Positions 22,246 to 32,042 of a stretch of 64,000 nt of DNA are shown piece by piece. A program made the translations under genes and the position numbers. A model generated the notes under the pieces. That model had not been told where the DNA came from. It did not search any database and saw nothing but the letters and a program-made list of their open reading frames with translations. Source of the stretch: Luteibacter sp. 9135. Lineage in GTDB: Bacteria; Pseudomonadota; Gammaproteobacteria; Xanthomonadales; Rhodanobacteraceae. The number at the start of each line of letters is the position of its first letter. The stretch's first letter is position 1. The DNA is taken from assembly GCF_000745005.1 (NCBI RefSeq), contig NZ_JQNB01000001.1, forward strand, positions 3,527,501 to 3,591,500, written 5' to 3'.

Positions 22246-22335
22246 AGCCATATCCTCGCAACATGGTAATGAGTTCTCGGCGCCACGCCCGGAATGGGCC
22301 GCGGCGAGGCTGGCCCCGAAGCGGCCAGCGGTCGT

Positions 22336-22367
22336 AATTTATGAACTTCCGAAAAAAGTTCAAGGGG
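22336..22367 (-). promoter_or_regulatory. sigma-32-like promoter of hsp20
   Basis: On the minus strand CCCCTTGAAC (22358-22367) matches the RpoH -35 consensus, and TTCATAAATT (22336-22345) sits at a suitable distance as a weaker -10. Transcription would start near 22329, giving a leader of about 80 bases with a GCTGGCC/GGCCAGC hairpin, a plausible RNA thermosensor. Confidence 0.5.
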
Positions 22368-22401
22368 CCGGATTCAGGAAAAATTTAGCCGTCCATAACG
22401 G

Positions 22402-24036
22402 TCAGCTGACGCCCGTGTGCCCCTCCAGGACGATACGAATCTTCCTTGCCAGTTCCGCGCGCCCGTACGGCTTGTGGATGATGTCGAACTCCTTGCCGCC
22501 GGCATCCTGGCGCTCGATCGACGAATCGGCATAGCCCGTCGTCAGCAGCACGCGCACGCGCGGCAACCGCTCCCTCACCTTCCGGGCCAGCATCACACCG
22601 TTCATGCCACCGGGCATGATCAGGTCCGTGAACAACAGGTCGAACTTGCGGCCTTCGTCAAGATAGGCGAGTGCCTCCAGCGCCTGCGTGGCCACGTGCA
22701 CGGTATAGCCGTTCTCCTCGAGGATATCGCGCGCCAGTTCGGCCACGTCCTCGCGGTCTTCGACGACCAGGATGCGTTCGTGACCGCGGCGCTCCACGGT
22801 GGGGTCGGGACGCTTCTCGATCGGATGATGGATATCCGCGCTGGCCGCCGGGAAGAACAGGCGCACGGTGGTTCCCACGCCCTCTTCCGAGTAGATGTGC
22901 ACGCCGCCGCCGGACTGGCGTGCGAAGCCGTACACCATGGATAGCCCCAGGCCGGTGCCCCTTCCCTCTTCCTTGGTGGTGAAGAAGGGCTCCATGACGC
23001 GCTGGATCACGTCAGGCGGCATACCGTTGCCCGTGTCGGTTACGGATATCTCGACATAGTCGCCCGGGCGAAGGTCGCTGAAGGAGCGCCCGTCCGACGG
23101 CCCGATGCTGACGTTGCGCGTACCGATGGTAATGACCTGGCCGGTGCGGCCGGCCATGGCGTCGCGTGCATTGATGACGATGTTGAGCAGCGCCACCTCG
23201 CCCTGGGTGGGATCGATGCGGCAAAGACGCAGGTCGTCGTCGAAATCGAGCCGGATGTCGGCGGCCTCGCCAAGCACGCGCAGCATCATGTCGTGCATGC
23301 CCGAGATCAACGAGTTGGCGTTCACGGTCCGGCCGTCCAGCCGTTGCTTTCGTGCGAAAGACAGCAATTGCTGAGTGAGCGTCGCGGCACGCTTCACCGC
23401 CTTTTGTGCCGAATCCACCTGGCGCTGGATGCGGTCGACATCGGGCTCCGGGCGCGACGCGGTCATGCCGATGCCCTCGAGGTAGCCGGTGATGACCTGC
23501 AGCAGGTTGTTGAAATCGTGAGCGATACCGCCGGTGAGCTGCCCCAGGGCTTCCATCTTCTGCGCCTGGCGCAGGGCATCTTCCGCATCGCGCCGCCGGC
23601 TGATGTCCAGCTGGGACGCGAAGAAATAGATCAGCTTGCCGGCACGGTCGTAGACGGGTGAAATGAACAGCGCATTCCAGAACGTCGCGCCGTCCTTGCG
23701 ATAGTTCAATATCTCCGTGGCGATCTCGCGCCGCTCCTCCACCGCCTTGCGGATCTCGGCCACGGTGTCCATGTCCGTGTCCTTGCCCTGCAGGAATCGG
23801 CAATTCTGGCCCAGCAGCTCGGCCGAGGAATACCCGGTCATGCGGATGAACGCTTCGTTGGCGAAGACGATGGGGTTGTCAGGCAGGCCGGGATTGGTCA
23901 CGATCATCGGCATGCGGGTGGTCTGCACCGCAGCGAAGAAGATGTCGTGCTCGGGATGGTCCATTCCCGTGTAACCCAACGCCACGCGTTTACCGCTGCC
24001 TGCCGCGTCGGCAAGCCACTGGGGTTCGTCGCTCAT
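22402..24036 (-). CDS. LOV-domain hybrid histidine kinase
   Basis: This 544-residue protein begins with a PAS/LOV domain (about residues 30-140) holding GQNCRFLQG. Cys79 is placed as the flavin-adduct cysteine of blue-light LOV photoreceptors. Next come a kinase with the H-box [14 protein letters not shown], a HATPase domain ([23 protein letters not shown]) and a C-terminal receiver with phospho-Asp in [11 protein letters not shown]. It is soluble. The likely job is light-controlled phosphorylation of its own receiver and perhaps of an outside regulator. The photolyase gene 2 kb away fits a light or UV theme. The start is MSDEPQW. Confidence 0.9.
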   Translation of the reverse strand: MSDEPQWLADAAGSGKRVALGYTGMDHPEHDIFFAAVQTTRMPMIVTNPGLPDNPIVFANEAFIRMTGYSSAELLGQNCRFLQGKDTDMDTVAEIRKAVEERREIATEILNYRKDGATFWNALFISPVYDRAGKLIYFFASQLDISRRRDAEDALRQAQKMEALGQLTGGIAHDFNNLLQVITGYLEGIGMTASRPEPDVDRIQRQVDSAQKAVKRAATLTQQLLSFARKQRLDGRTVNANSLISGMHDMMLRVLGEAADIRLDFDDDLRLCRIDPTQGEVALLNIVINARDAMAGRTGQVITIGTRNVSIGPSDGRSFSDLRPGDYVEISVTDTGNGMPPDVIQRVMEPFFTTKEEGRGTGLGLSMVYGFARQSGGGVHIYSEEGVGTTVRLFFPAASADIHHPIEKRPDPTVERRGHERILVVEDREDVAELARDILEENGYTVHVATQALEALAYLDEGRKFDLLFTDLIMPGGMNGVMLARKVRERLPRVRVLLTTGYADSSIERQDAGGKEFDIIHKPYGRAELARKIRIVLEGHTGVS

Positions 24037-24115
24037 TCGGATCTCGTACTTTGACCTGCCGGGCCTGCCGGCAGCGTGCATGGATAAATGGCGATCGGAT
24101 TCCGTGAAACGCGCA

Positions 24116-24160
24116 GACCCCGGGCGCAGCTACGGTATCTATCGTAGCGGGCCCGGGGTC
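24116..24160 (-). terminator. long hairpin between DUF4142 and LOV kinase genes
   Basis: GACCCCGGGC/GCCCGGGGTC (10 bp) encloses a second stem GCTACG/CGTAGC with an 8-base loop. It lies just past the end of the DUF4142 gene and before the LOV-kinase start. There is no clear U-tract, so a terminator role is likely but not certain. Confidence 0.55.
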
Positions 24161-24189
24161 AGGCGTGAATACGTGATCAGGAGCGCGGC

Positions 24190-24747
24190 TTACTTGCCCG
24201 CGGGCAGCTGTTTCGCCATCTCCAGGTGATGCTGCAGCGTGGGCAGCGTCTTGGCCGCGAAGGCCTTCAGATCAGGATCCTTGCCGCTGGTCGATTCCTT
24301 CGTGAACAGCATCACCACCTTTTCGTGGTCGGCTACCATCTTTTTCTTGAAGGCCTCGTCGAATGCCGCCCCTTGCTTCTTGGCGATCATGGTCGCGGCT
24401 TTCGCGTCCTGGGCCATCGGCAACGTGGACACGGGAATGGACTTGCCGGCGGCGATGGTCTTGAGTTCATCGTTGGCCTTGGTGTGATCTTCCACCATCT
24501 TCTGGCCGAAGTCCTTCACGTCCTGCGACTGGCCCTGCTGTGCGCCCAGCTTGCCCAGCGACACTTCCGCAAGGCCCGCGGCGCTGGCGGTTTCGACGAA
24601 CTTGGCGTCCGGCGCGTTGGTCATCGTGGCCGGATTGGGGGCCGCGCGGTCGGCCTGGGCTTCATTGGTCTGTGCGAACGCCATAGGGGTGGTGCCCACG
24701 ACCAAGGCGAGGGCAAGGGCGAGGTAACGCGGGGCGAGACGGTTCAT
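24190..24747 (-). CDS. DUF4142 periplasmic protein
   Basis: This 185-residue exported protein has a signal peptide (LALALALVVGTTPMAFA) and a DUF4142 helical bundle: DAKFVETASAAGLAEVSLGKL, FGQKMVEDHTKANDEL, and FDEAFKKKMVADHEKV. The fold is ferritin-like; the members are envelope stress-associated and of unknown biochemistry. AGGAG lies six bases upstream of the ATG. It appears to be a single gene bounded by a REP element and a hairpin. Confidence 0.85.
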   Translation of the reverse strand: MNRLAPRYLALALALVVGTTPMAFAQTNEAQADRAAPNPATMTNAPDAKFVETASAAGLAEVSLGKLGAQQGQSQDVKDFGQKMVEDHTKANDELKTIAAGKSIPVSTLPMAQDAKAATMIAKKQGAAFDEAFKKKMVADHEKVVMLFTKESTSGKDPDLKAFAAKTLPTLQHHLEMAKQLPAGK

Positions 24748-24850
24748 GGCGGCTCCTGTGGAGATGAGGTACCGGGTGGTGTCTCATGCGTGTCATGAAA
24801 GGGCTGTGCAGGAATCGTCGTTGGGGTGGAGGGATCTTGGTGTCGAGGGG

Positions 24851-24877
24851 ATCGCGCACGCGCGTGCGCTCCTACCT
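24851..24877 (-). repeat. REP element overlapping the efflux gene stop
   Basis: On the minus strand GTAGGAGCGCACGCGCGTGC continues to GCGAT, the GTAGGAGCGCAC...GTGCGCGA form of REP repeats seen in pseudomonads and xanthomonads. The TAG stop of the outer-membrane efflux gene is the TAG of the GTAGGAG head. A second, diverged copy is at 45837-45861. Confidence 0.6.
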
Positions 24878-26272
24878 TGGGGTGATGGCCTGCAGGAGGG
24901 CTACCGCATCTTCCAGGCGTTGCATTTGCGCGCTTGCCAGGGTGAGGTCGGCATTGCGCAGCGTCTGCTCGGCGGCCAGTAGCGTAAGGGTGCTGATGTC
25001 GCCGTCGGCGGACTGGGCCTGTGCCACCTGGTAACTCTGCGCCGCCGCGTCACGCGCGGCCAGCGCCAACTGGTATCCGCGTTCGTCGGCCTCGCGCGCA
25101 TGCAGGGCATCGGCAACGTTGGCAAAGGCATTGATCACCGTGCTGCGATACGTCGCTGCCGCCTGCCTGTCGGTCGCTTCCGCGGCACGCTGCCGGTGCC
25201 GCAATGCACCACCGTCGAAGATCGGCGCAGCCAGGTCGCCCGCGAGGTTCCAGAAGGCCGTGCCCGGCCCGAACAAGCTGCCGAAGCTGGCCGCGGAGCT
25301 TCCGCCCCCGGCCGTCAGCGTCAAGGACGGCAACCGCATCGCCGTCGCCACGCCGACCTGGGCCCGCGCGGCATGCCACTGCGCTTCGGCCATGCGGATA
25401 TCCGGCCGGTCTTCCAGCCATGCCGAGGGCACGCTCGCAGGCAGGTCGGCGGGCATCCGGATCGATGCCAGCGTGGCGGGATCGGCATCCGGAGCCGCCG
25501 CGCCAAGGCCCTCGAGAACGGCATTGCGGTCGCGCTGCTGGGCCAGCTGCTTCTCCAGCGCGGGACGCTGCGCCTGCACGGCGGCCAGGGCCGCGGTCTG
25601 CAACAGCACGTCGCCGCGCGATGCGTCACCCAGCGCGAGGCGTTTCTGCACGATCTCCAGGGAATGCTGCTGCGTCTGCACCGCGGCATCGACCGCTTGC
25701 AACTGCGCGGCCAGCCCGGCCTCTTGGATGAAGCCGACGGCCACGTTGGCAATCAGGGTCAGCCGCGTGGCCTGCCACTGGGCTTCCTGCGCATCGGCCT
25801 GCGAGACCAGCGCCTCGACGCTCCGGCGGTTGCCGCCGAAAAGGTCGGGCGTATAGGCCATCGTCAGGCTAGCGGTGTGCAGGCTGTACACGTAACTGCC
25901 GTCGGCAGGCACGCTGGAGAGAGCGCCGGAGGTCTTCTGCCGCGTGGGGTTCACCTCCGCACTCACGGCAGGAAAGAAGCTGCCGCGCTGCGCCTCGGCC
26001 GTTTCACGCGCCGCCATCAACGCCGCCTGCGCGGCCTGCACGTCGGGGTTGTTGCGCAGGGAGCGCGCCACGCGCGCATCCAGCTGCGCGTTGCCGAAAC
26101 CGGACCACCAGTCGGCACGCAGGTCCCGTACCGGCGCGGCCAGGGCATCCGGCGACGGGTAGTCCCGAGCCAGGTCGGGGTGCCGGAAGTCGGGCCCGAC
26201 GGCGCAGCCCGCAGCCAACAGCGGCCAGGCCAGGATCGCCATGCGGCGTACGTACGAATGCAACGGCATCAT
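24872..26272 (-). CDS. NodT-type outer-membrane efflux lipoprotein
   Basis: This 466-residue TolC-like channel subunit has a lipoprotein signal (LLAAGC, Cys about residue 20) and the NodT/CusC pattern: WWSGFGNAQLDARVARSLRN, TPDLFGGNRR, and ERP-like WLEDRPDIRMAEAQWHAARA, duplicated across two halves. It forms the outer-membrane exit of the RND pump. Its ATG overlaps the RND gene stop (ATGA). The 3' end runs into a REP element that supplies the stop codon. Confidence 0.9.
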   Translation of the reverse strand: MMPLHSYVRRMAILAWPLLAAGCAVGPDFRHPDLARDYPSPDALAAPVRDLRADWWSGFGNAQLDARVARSLRNNPDVQAAQAALMAARETAEAQRGSFFPAVSAEVNPTRQKTSGALSSVPADGSYVYSLHTASLTMAYTPDLFGGNRRSVEALVSQADAQEAQWQATRLTLIANVAVGFIQEAGLAAQLQAVDAAVQTQQHSLEIVQKRLALGDASRGDVLLQTAALAAVQAQRPALEKQLAQQRDRNAVLEGLGAAAPDADPATLASIRMPADLPASVPSAWLEDRPDIRMAEAQWHAARAQVGVATAMRLPSLTLTAGGGSSAASFGSLFGPGTAFWNLAGDLAAPIFDGGALRHRQRAAEATDRQAAATYRSTVINAFANVADALHAREADERGYQLALAARDAAAQSYQVAQAQSADGDISTLTLLAAEQTLRNADLTLASAQMQRLEDAVALLQAITPR

Positions 26273-29200
26273 GCGTCGTTCCTCCGGCGGGCGGCACGGC
26301 GCTCCGCGCGCGCTTCGATCAGGCAATACAGCGCAGGCAGCACGAACAGCGTCAGCAGCGTGGCGATGCCCAGCCCTCCCACCACCACCGTGGCCAGCCC
26401 ACGCTGCACGTCGGTACCGATGCCCGTGGCCAGCGCGGCGGGCAGCATGCCGGCGGTGGCGACCGTCGCGGTCATCAGCACCGGGCGGAAACGTTGCGTC
26501 GCGCCGGCCATCACGGCATCGACGATCCCCACACCCTTCTCGCGTACCCGGTTGAAGTTGGACACCATGATGACCCCGTTCTGTACCGCGACACCGAACA
26601 GCGCGATGAAGCCCACCGCCGTGGCGATGTTCAGCGTCTCCCCGCGCAGCACGATGGCCAGCATGCCGCCCAAGGCGGCCAGAGGCACCACACCGAGGAC
26701 CAGCGCGGCCTGGCGCAGCTTGCCGAACTCGGCGAACAGGAAGATCGTCATCACCGCCACCACCATGCACAACGCCAGCGCCAGGCGCGATTGCGCGCGT
26801 TGCTGGTTCTCGAACTGGCCGCCCCACTCCAGTCGGTAACGACTGCGGTCGAAATGCACATCGGACTGGATCTTCCGGTTGGCCTCGGCGAGGTAATCGG
26901 ACAGGGCCCGCCCTTCGTTGTCCACGCGCACGATGAGGTTGCGCCGGCCCATCTCGTGCGCCACCGTGGCTTCGCCGGATTGCTCGCGGATATGCGCCAC
27001 CATCGACAGCGGCACCTGCACGCCATCGGCGCTGCGCAGCGTCAACGTGCCCAGCCGGTCGCGGTCGCCCGCCACGTCGCGCGGCACCTTGGCGGTCATG
27101 TTGTAGACACGATCGTCCACGTACACCTGCGACACGGGGGCACCGCCCAGCCCGGTCTGGATGAGCGCATCGATGTCCGCCACGTTGATGCCGTAACGCG
27201 CGGCCGCTTCGCGGTCCACCTCGATGGCGATCTGCGGCACGGGCGACTCCTGGAAGATGGACGCGTCCGCGGTGCCGTCGATACCCTTGAGCACATCGAC
27301 CACACCGTTGCCGATCCGCCGCAGTTCCTTGAAGTCGTCACCGTAGATGCGCAGCACCAGCGGGCTGTGCGCCCCGCCGATCTTGTCGTTCTCGCCGTCC
27401 ACGATGGGCTGGCTGATACCGACGCTGATACCCGGCATGGCGCTCAGCCGTCGGTTCAACCGGGCGACGAAGCTGGCCTTGGTCTCGCCGGCGGGCCAGG
27501 TGTCGTAAGGGGTCAGGCCCACGCCGGATTCGATGTGCGAGGGCGTCCACGGATCGGTGCCGTCGTCGTTGCGGCCCAGCTGCGTGACCACGTACGACAC
27601 TTCGGGGAAGGCACGCACGGCCGCCCGATAATCGGAGGCCATGGCGCTGGCCTTCTCCAGCGACAGGCCGGAGGGCAGCTGCACCTGCACCCACAGGGCG
27701 CCCTCGTCGAGATCCGGCAGGAATTCCCGCCCCACGTTGCTGCCCATGACGGCGACACACGCCAGGGTGACCAGCACGGCCACCGCCGCGATCCATGGCC
27801 TGACCAGCAACCGGCCGAGCGCGCCCGCATAACGGTTCTGCAGCCACTCCAGCGGCTTGTTGTGGAACAGCTTGTGCGGCTTGCGAAACGCGAGGTACGC
27901 CAGGCCGGGAATCAGCACCAGCGTGGTCAGCAGCGCGCCGATCAGCGCGAAGCCCACCGTATAGGCCATCGGCGCGAACAGCTTGCCTTCCGCGTGCTCG
28001 AACGCCAGCAGCGGCAGGTAGGCGGTGATGATGATGAGCGTGGCGAAGAAGATCGGCCGGGCCACCTTGGCCGTCGCCTCGAGCACTTCCTCCGGCGACA
28101 GCGTGGTGGTCGGATGCGCCTCGCGACGTCGCAGGATCGTCTCGGTGACCACGATGGCGCCGTCGACGATCACGCCGAAATCGATCGCACCGAGCGAGAA
28201 CAGGTTCGCCGGCGTTTTCGTCAGGTGCATCAGGATGAACACCACCACCAGCGAAAACGGGATGGTGACGGCCGCGATCAGCGCGCTGCGCGGGCTGCCG
28301 AGAAACAGGATGAGCACCAGGCAGACCAGGCCGACGCCTTCCACTACCGTGTGCTGCACCTTGTGCACGGTGGCCTGGACCAGGTCGTCGCGATCGATGT
28401 AGGGCACGATCCGCACGTCTTCCGCGGCCAGCTTCCGGTTGAGTGACGACACCGTCGCGTGGATGCCCTGCAGCACGCGCGAGGCGTTCTCGTGCAGCAG
28501 CATGTCGACGATGCCCTCGACCGCATCGGGGTTGCCGTCCTTGCCGAGGATGCCCTCGCGGGTCTGGTGACCGTACGACAGCCGGCCGACGTCGCGCAGC
28601 ATCACGGGCACGCCGTGGTTGTGCGCGACCACGATGGCGCCCATGTCGTCCAGCGACCGGACCAGCCCGATGCCGCGCACCACGTACGACTGCTCGCCGC
28701 GCGAGATACGCCCGCCGCCCGCGTTGGCATTGTTGGCGGCCATCGCGGCGATCACGTCGTTCATGCCGACGCCCAGTCGTTGCAGGGCGGCCGGGTCCAC
28801 GGTGAGCTGGAACTCCTTGGTGAAGCCGCCGAAGTTGTCCACCTCGGCCACCCCGGGTACCTGCTTGAGGGCCGGGATCACCACCCAGCGTTGCAGCTCG
28901 GACAACTGCATCAGGTTCTTCGACGGCGATTCCAGCGTGTAGCGGTAGATCTCGCCGGCAGGTCCGGAGACGGCATCCAACCCGGCGGACACGCCGGACG
29001 GCAACGACACGTCGGCCAGCTTCTCGCGGATGCGCGAGCGTACCCAGTAGTCCTCGCTGCCTTCCTTGAAGGTCAGCGTGATCAGCGACAGGCCGAACGA
29101 ACTGCTCGACCGCATCGTGGCCAGGCCCGGCACACCGGCCAGCGCGCGTTCGATCGGCGTGGTGATCTGCTGCTCGATCTCCTCGGCGGCCAGGCCGGGC

Positions 29201-29358
29201 GCCTGCGTGGTGACCTGCGCGGTCACGTCGCTCAGCTCCGGGTAGGCCTCGATGGCGATCTGGGTGGCGGCGTAATAGCCGTAGCCCAGCGTGAGCAACA
29301 TCACCGCGGCCACCACGCCCAGGCGATGGAAGCAGAACGTCATCAGGCGCGCGATCAT
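26269..29358 (-). CDS. HME-family RND metal efflux pump
   Basis: This 1029-residue inner-membrane antiporter is CzcA/CusA-like: an N-terminal helix then IAIEAYPELSDV, TTPIERALAGVPG, and twelve expected membrane segments. The fourth-helix motif DFGVIVDGAIVVTE keeps the Asp, Asp and Glu of the divalent-cation (Zn/Co/Cd/Ni) branch rather than the CusA copper pattern. It exports metal from periplasm or cytosol using protons. The ATG overlaps the adaptor gene stop, and its own stop overlaps the channel gene. The pump lies beside a putative Zur regulon. Confidence 0.92.
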   Translation of the reverse strand: MIARLMTFCFHRLGVVAAVMLLTLGYGYYAATQIAIEAYPELSDVTAQVTTQAPGLAAEEIEQQITTPIERALAGVPGLATMRSSSSFGLSLITLTFKEGSEDYWVRSRIREKLADVSLPSGVSAGLDAVSGPAGEIYRYTLESPSKNLMQLSELQRWVVIPALKQVPGVAEVDNFGGFTKEFQLTVDPAALQRLGVGMNDVIAAMAANNANAGGGRISRGEQSYVVRGIGLVRSLDDMGAIVVAHNHGVPVMLRDVGRLSYGHQTREGILGKDGNPDAVEGIVDMLLHENASRVLQGIHATVSSLNRKLAAEDVRIVPYIDRDDLVQATVHKVQHTVVEGVGLVCLVLILFLGSPRSALIAAVTIPFSLVVVFILMHLTKTPANLFSLGAIDFGVIVDGAIVVTETILRRREAHPTTTLSPEEVLEATAKVARPIFFATLIIITAYLPLLAFEHAEGKLFAPMAYTVGFALIGALLTTLVLIPGLAYLAFRKPHKLFHNKPLEWLQNRYAGALGRLLVRPWIAAVAVLVTLACVAVMGSNVGREFLPDLDEGALWVQVQLPSGLSLEKASAMASDYRAAVRAFPEVSYVVTQLGRNDDGTDPWTPSHIESGVGLTPYDTWPAGETKASFVARLNRRLSAMPGISVGISQPIVDGENDKIGGAHSPLVLRIYGDDFKELRRIGNGVVDVLKGIDGTADASIFQESPVPQIAIEVDREAAARYGINVADIDALIQTGLGGAPVSQVYVDDRVYNMTAKVPRDVAGDRDRLGTLTLRSADGVQVPLSMVAHIREQSGEATVAHEMGRRNLIVRVDNEGRALSDYLAEANRKIQSDVHFDRSRYRLEWGGQFENQQRAQSRLALALCMVVAVMTIFLFAEFGKLRQAALVLGVVPLAALGGMLAIVLRGETLNIATAVGFIALFGVAVQNGVIMVSNFNRVREKGVGIVDAVMAGATQRFRPVLMTATVATAGMLPAALATGIGTDVQRGLATVVVGGLGIATLLTLFVLPALYCLIEARAERRAARRRNDA

Positions 29359-30479
29359 TGCAGCAGCACTCCGCCACGCGTGACCACGGCATCGCCGGCC
29401 TTCAGGCCCTGCACGATTTCCACGTCGGCACCCACCTCGCGGCCGGCCTCCACCGTGCGTCGTTCGAAACACCAGGGCGCGCGTTCGAGGAAGACGCTCA
29501 GCCGGTCGTTGTCCATGACCAGCGCGCTTTGCGGCACCAGGACGTGGGGGCTATCGGGCGCGTCGAAGGTGGCCTGCCCGAACATGTTGGGACGCAGGTG
29601 ATCCTCCTGTCCGGCCACGACGAAGTGCGCCTTCAGCCGCCGCGTGTCGCCGTCCAGTGCCGGATCGATCGCCTCCACGCGACCCTGCAGCACCACGCCC
29701 GGCAAGCCGATGAAGGTCAGTGCCGCCGTGCTGCCGCGATGGACCCAGCCGGCCTGGTCTTCGGGCACGTAGGCCGTTACCCAGGCATGGCCGGTGTCGC
29801 TGATCGTCAGCAGCGCCGTGGTCGCATCGGCGACCAGCGCACCCGGCGCGACGCCGAGTGCGGTGACGACGCCGGCCAGCGGCGCCCTGACCGCGACGCT
29901 GCCGTCTTTCGCCACCGCATCCGCCCCGCCGGCCAGGGCGGCCAGGCGTGCCCGTGCTCGGGCTTCCTCGGCGATCGCCTGGGCCGAGGCGCTGCGCGCG
30001 GCTTCCAGGTCGCGGGTGGATGCGCCACCGGCGTCGCTGACTTTCTGCGCACGATCCAGGGCCTCACGGGCCAGGCCTAGCGTATCGACCGCCTTGCGTT
30101 CGTCCGCGCGGGCATCGGCGATATCGACCGACGTCAGCGTGAGCAGCACCTGGCCTTTCTCCACGCGATCGCCCAGACCCACCCAGATCCGTGCGATCCG
30201 GCCGGTGCCGGGCGAGACGATGGCAACGGTACGCACCGGATCGGCTTCCACCGTGGTCGGCCAGGTGACATGCGATGCAGCGGTATCCACCCGCACCGGC
30301 GCGATGGTGAGGGCCCGACGCAACGGCGATCCGGCCCCGACCTTCACCACGCCGTGTTCCACGGTAAAAGCGGGCACCGGCGGGGCAGCCGACGGCGGGT
30401 GCGAACAACCGGCGAGTGCGCCGGTGAGGGTGACCAGGGCGAACGGGACGAGGGCAAGGCGAAGGGCAAGGGATGTCAT
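29355..30479 (-). CDS. RND periplasmic adaptor (membrane fusion) lipoprotein
   Basis: This 374-residue adaptor has a lipoprotein signal (LTGALAGC), a barrel-sandwich segment (VSPGTGRIARIWVGLGDRVEKGQVLLTL), a helical hairpin (about residues 120-185) and beta-barrel parts (GVLLQ C-terminus). It joins the RND pump and outer-membrane channel. It is the first gene of the three-gene operon, with ATGA overlaps. The start MTSLALRL is chosen for the signal peptide. Confidence 0.9.
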   Translation of the reverse strand: MTSLALRLALVPFALVTLTGALAGCSHPPSAAPPVPAFTVEHGVVKVGAGSPLRRALTIAPVRVDTAASHVTWPTTVEADPVRTVAIVSPGTGRIARIWVGLGDRVEKGQVLLTLTSVDIADARADERKAVDTLGLAREALDRAQKVSDAGGASTRDLEAARSASAQAIAEEARARARLAALAGGADAVAKDGSVAVRAPLAGVVTALGVAPGALVADATTALLTISDTGHAWVTAYVPEDQAGWVHRGSTAALTFIGLPGVVLQGRVEAIDPALDGDTRRLKAHFVVAGQEDHLRPNMFGQATFDAPDSPHVLVPQSALVMDNDRLSVFLERAPWCFERRTVEAGREVGADVEIVQGLKAGDAVVTRGGVLLQ

Positions 30480-30715
30480 GGCGCGATCTCGAGCGCACAC
30501 GCAGACGCGCACCGCCCGATGCGGAGGCTCGGGCGTGCGACGCGATACGTGTCATGGAAAACGAAGGGCACCCGCGATAGCGGGCCACCCGTGGCATGGC
30601 CGTGCGGTCAGGCCGATGGTGGCGGTTGCATGCCCCTGCGTTTATAGCTCGTTGGATACATCGCGCCGCTCCAGGGATGGTCGCTGCACCGCAGCAGCGC
30701 GATTAACGCCGAGCC

Positions 30716-30748
30716 GTCTTTCGGTCGTCTTTCCGAAGGGCGTTTTTT
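30716..30748 (+). terminator. intrinsic-type terminator reading plus strand
   Basis: CTTTCGG (30718-30724) pairs with CCGAAGG (30733-30739), with one G-T pair, and GCG then six T follow at 30743-30748. It points in the plus direction toward the convergent cobW 3' end, yet no plus-strand gene precedes it. The 30480-30746 gap also holds a CCCGC/GCGGG hairpin and no recognisable ORF. Confidence 0.45.
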
Positions 30749-32042
30749 ACGAATTATTTTCGCGCGACAGTGACCAGCCCGGGAACGGATCGGGCAACGA
30801 TCGCCAGCCGACGGTACCCAGGACCATTTCCTCGTCGGTGAGCAGGCAGGCATCCAGTGTCTCGCGCACCACCGCCTCAGGCAGATCGACACCGATCATC
30901 ACCAGTTCCTGCCGCCGATCGCCGTAACGGGCGTCCCACAGCGCCAGCACCGCCCGGCGCTGGTCGTCGCCCGGCAGCTCGTCGGCATCCGGCGGGGAAA
31001 CCCCGAGATCGCCTTCGTCGAAGGGCACGCGAAGTCCGGCGCGCACGCGATGACGACTGGCCCACCAGTGACCGGCGGCGGCGACCTCGGTGGCACCGCC
31101 GGCCACGGCCAGGCTGCCTACCCAGTCCATGCGCGAGGCCAGCCAGAAGTAGCCCTTGGCGCGCAGCACGCCGCGGATGCCCTCGTCGAACAGCCGTTGC
31201 AGACGTGCCGGATGGAACGGCCGCGTGGCGCGATAGACGAAGCTGGTGATGCCGTAGGCCTCGGTCTCGGGGGTGTGCGCCCCCATCAGCTCCTTGACCC
31301 AGCCGGGCGCCGTCTGCGCCTTGTCGTAATCGAACAGGCCGGTGTCCAGCACCAGCGCGAGGTCCACCTCGCCGAACGCCGCCTCGACGATCCGCGCGTC
31401 ACGGTTGAGCGCACGCAGCACGGCGCGCACCTGCCGCCGTGCCACGCTGTCCAGCCGGTCGCACTTGTTCACCACGATGACGTCGGCGAATTCCACCTGC
31501 TCGGTGAGCAGGGTGACCAGCGAGCGATCATCGTCGTCGCCGTTGGACTGGCCACGCGAGGCGATGGAATCGGTGGAACAGAAATCGGCGAGGAAACTGG
31601 GGCCGTCGACCACCGTGACCATCGTATCCAGCCGCGCCAGGTCCGACAGCGAGAAGCCGTCCTCGTCGCGCACGTGGAAGGTGGCTGCCACGGGCATGGG
31701 CTCGCCGATGCCCGTGGATTCGATCAGCAGGTAGTCGAAGCGTCCTTCGTCGGCCAGCCGGCGCACCTCCTGCATCAGGTCGTCGCGCAACGTGCAGCAG
31801 ATGCAGCCGTTGGAAAACTCGACCAGTTTTTCCTCGGTGCGACTGAGATCGGCACCGCCGTCGCGGATCAGCGACGCATCGATGTTCACCTCGCTCATGT
31901 CGTTGACGATCACCGCCACCCGTCGTCCGTCGCGGTTGTGCAGCACATGGTTCAGCAGCGTGGTCTTGCCCGCGCCGAGGAAACCCGACAGCACGGTGAC
32001 GGGCAACCGGTTCGCGCGCGTGGCGGCGAAGGGCGCGCTCAT
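30747..32042 (-). CDS. CobW/COG0523 GTPase, zinc chaperone type
   Basis: This 431-residue G3E GTPase has Walker [12 protein letters not shown], the metal-binding GCICCTL (CxCC), Walker B-like [11 protein letters not shown], the base motif NKCD and a CobW C-terminal domain ([17 protein letters not shown] region, about residues 265-380). Zur-controlled members such as ZigA deliver zinc to client enzymes under starvation. It overlaps the ZrgA-like gene by four bases (ATGA) and shares its Zur-box promoter. Zinc specificity is inferred from that context. Confidence 0.9.
   Translation of the reverse strand: MSAPFAATRANRLPVTVLSGFLGAGKTTLLNHVLHNRDGRRVAVIVNDMSEVNIDASLIRDGGADLSRTEEKLVEFSNGCICCTLRDDLMQEVRRLADEGRFDYLLIESTGIGEPMPVAATFHVRDEDGFSLSDLARLDTMVTVVDGPSFLADFCSTDSIASRGQSNGDDDDRSLVTLLTEQVEFADVIVVNKCDRLDSVARRQVRAVLRALNRDARIVEAAFGEVDLALVLDTGLFDYDKAQTAPGWVKELMGAHTPETEAYGITSFVYRATRPFHPARLQRLFDEGIRGVLRAKGYFWLASRMDWVGSLAVAGGATEVAAAGHWWASRHRVRAGLRVPFDEGDLGVSPPDADELPGDDQRRAVLALWDARYGDRRQELVMIGVDLPEAVVRETLDACLLTDEEMVLGTVGWRSLPDPFPGWSLSRENNS

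Noticed and set aside
20374..22269. 631-codon plus-strand ORF spanning hydrolase and Hsp20
   Set aside because: It crosses the hydrolase in another frame, the terminator and the opposite-strand Hsp20 gene; composition is Arg/Pro/Ala-rich with no domain.
26494..28446. 650-codon plus-strand ORF across the RND pump
   Set aside because: It is the antisense shadow of a well-conserved pump gene, with low-complexity His/Arg/Gln composition and no domain.
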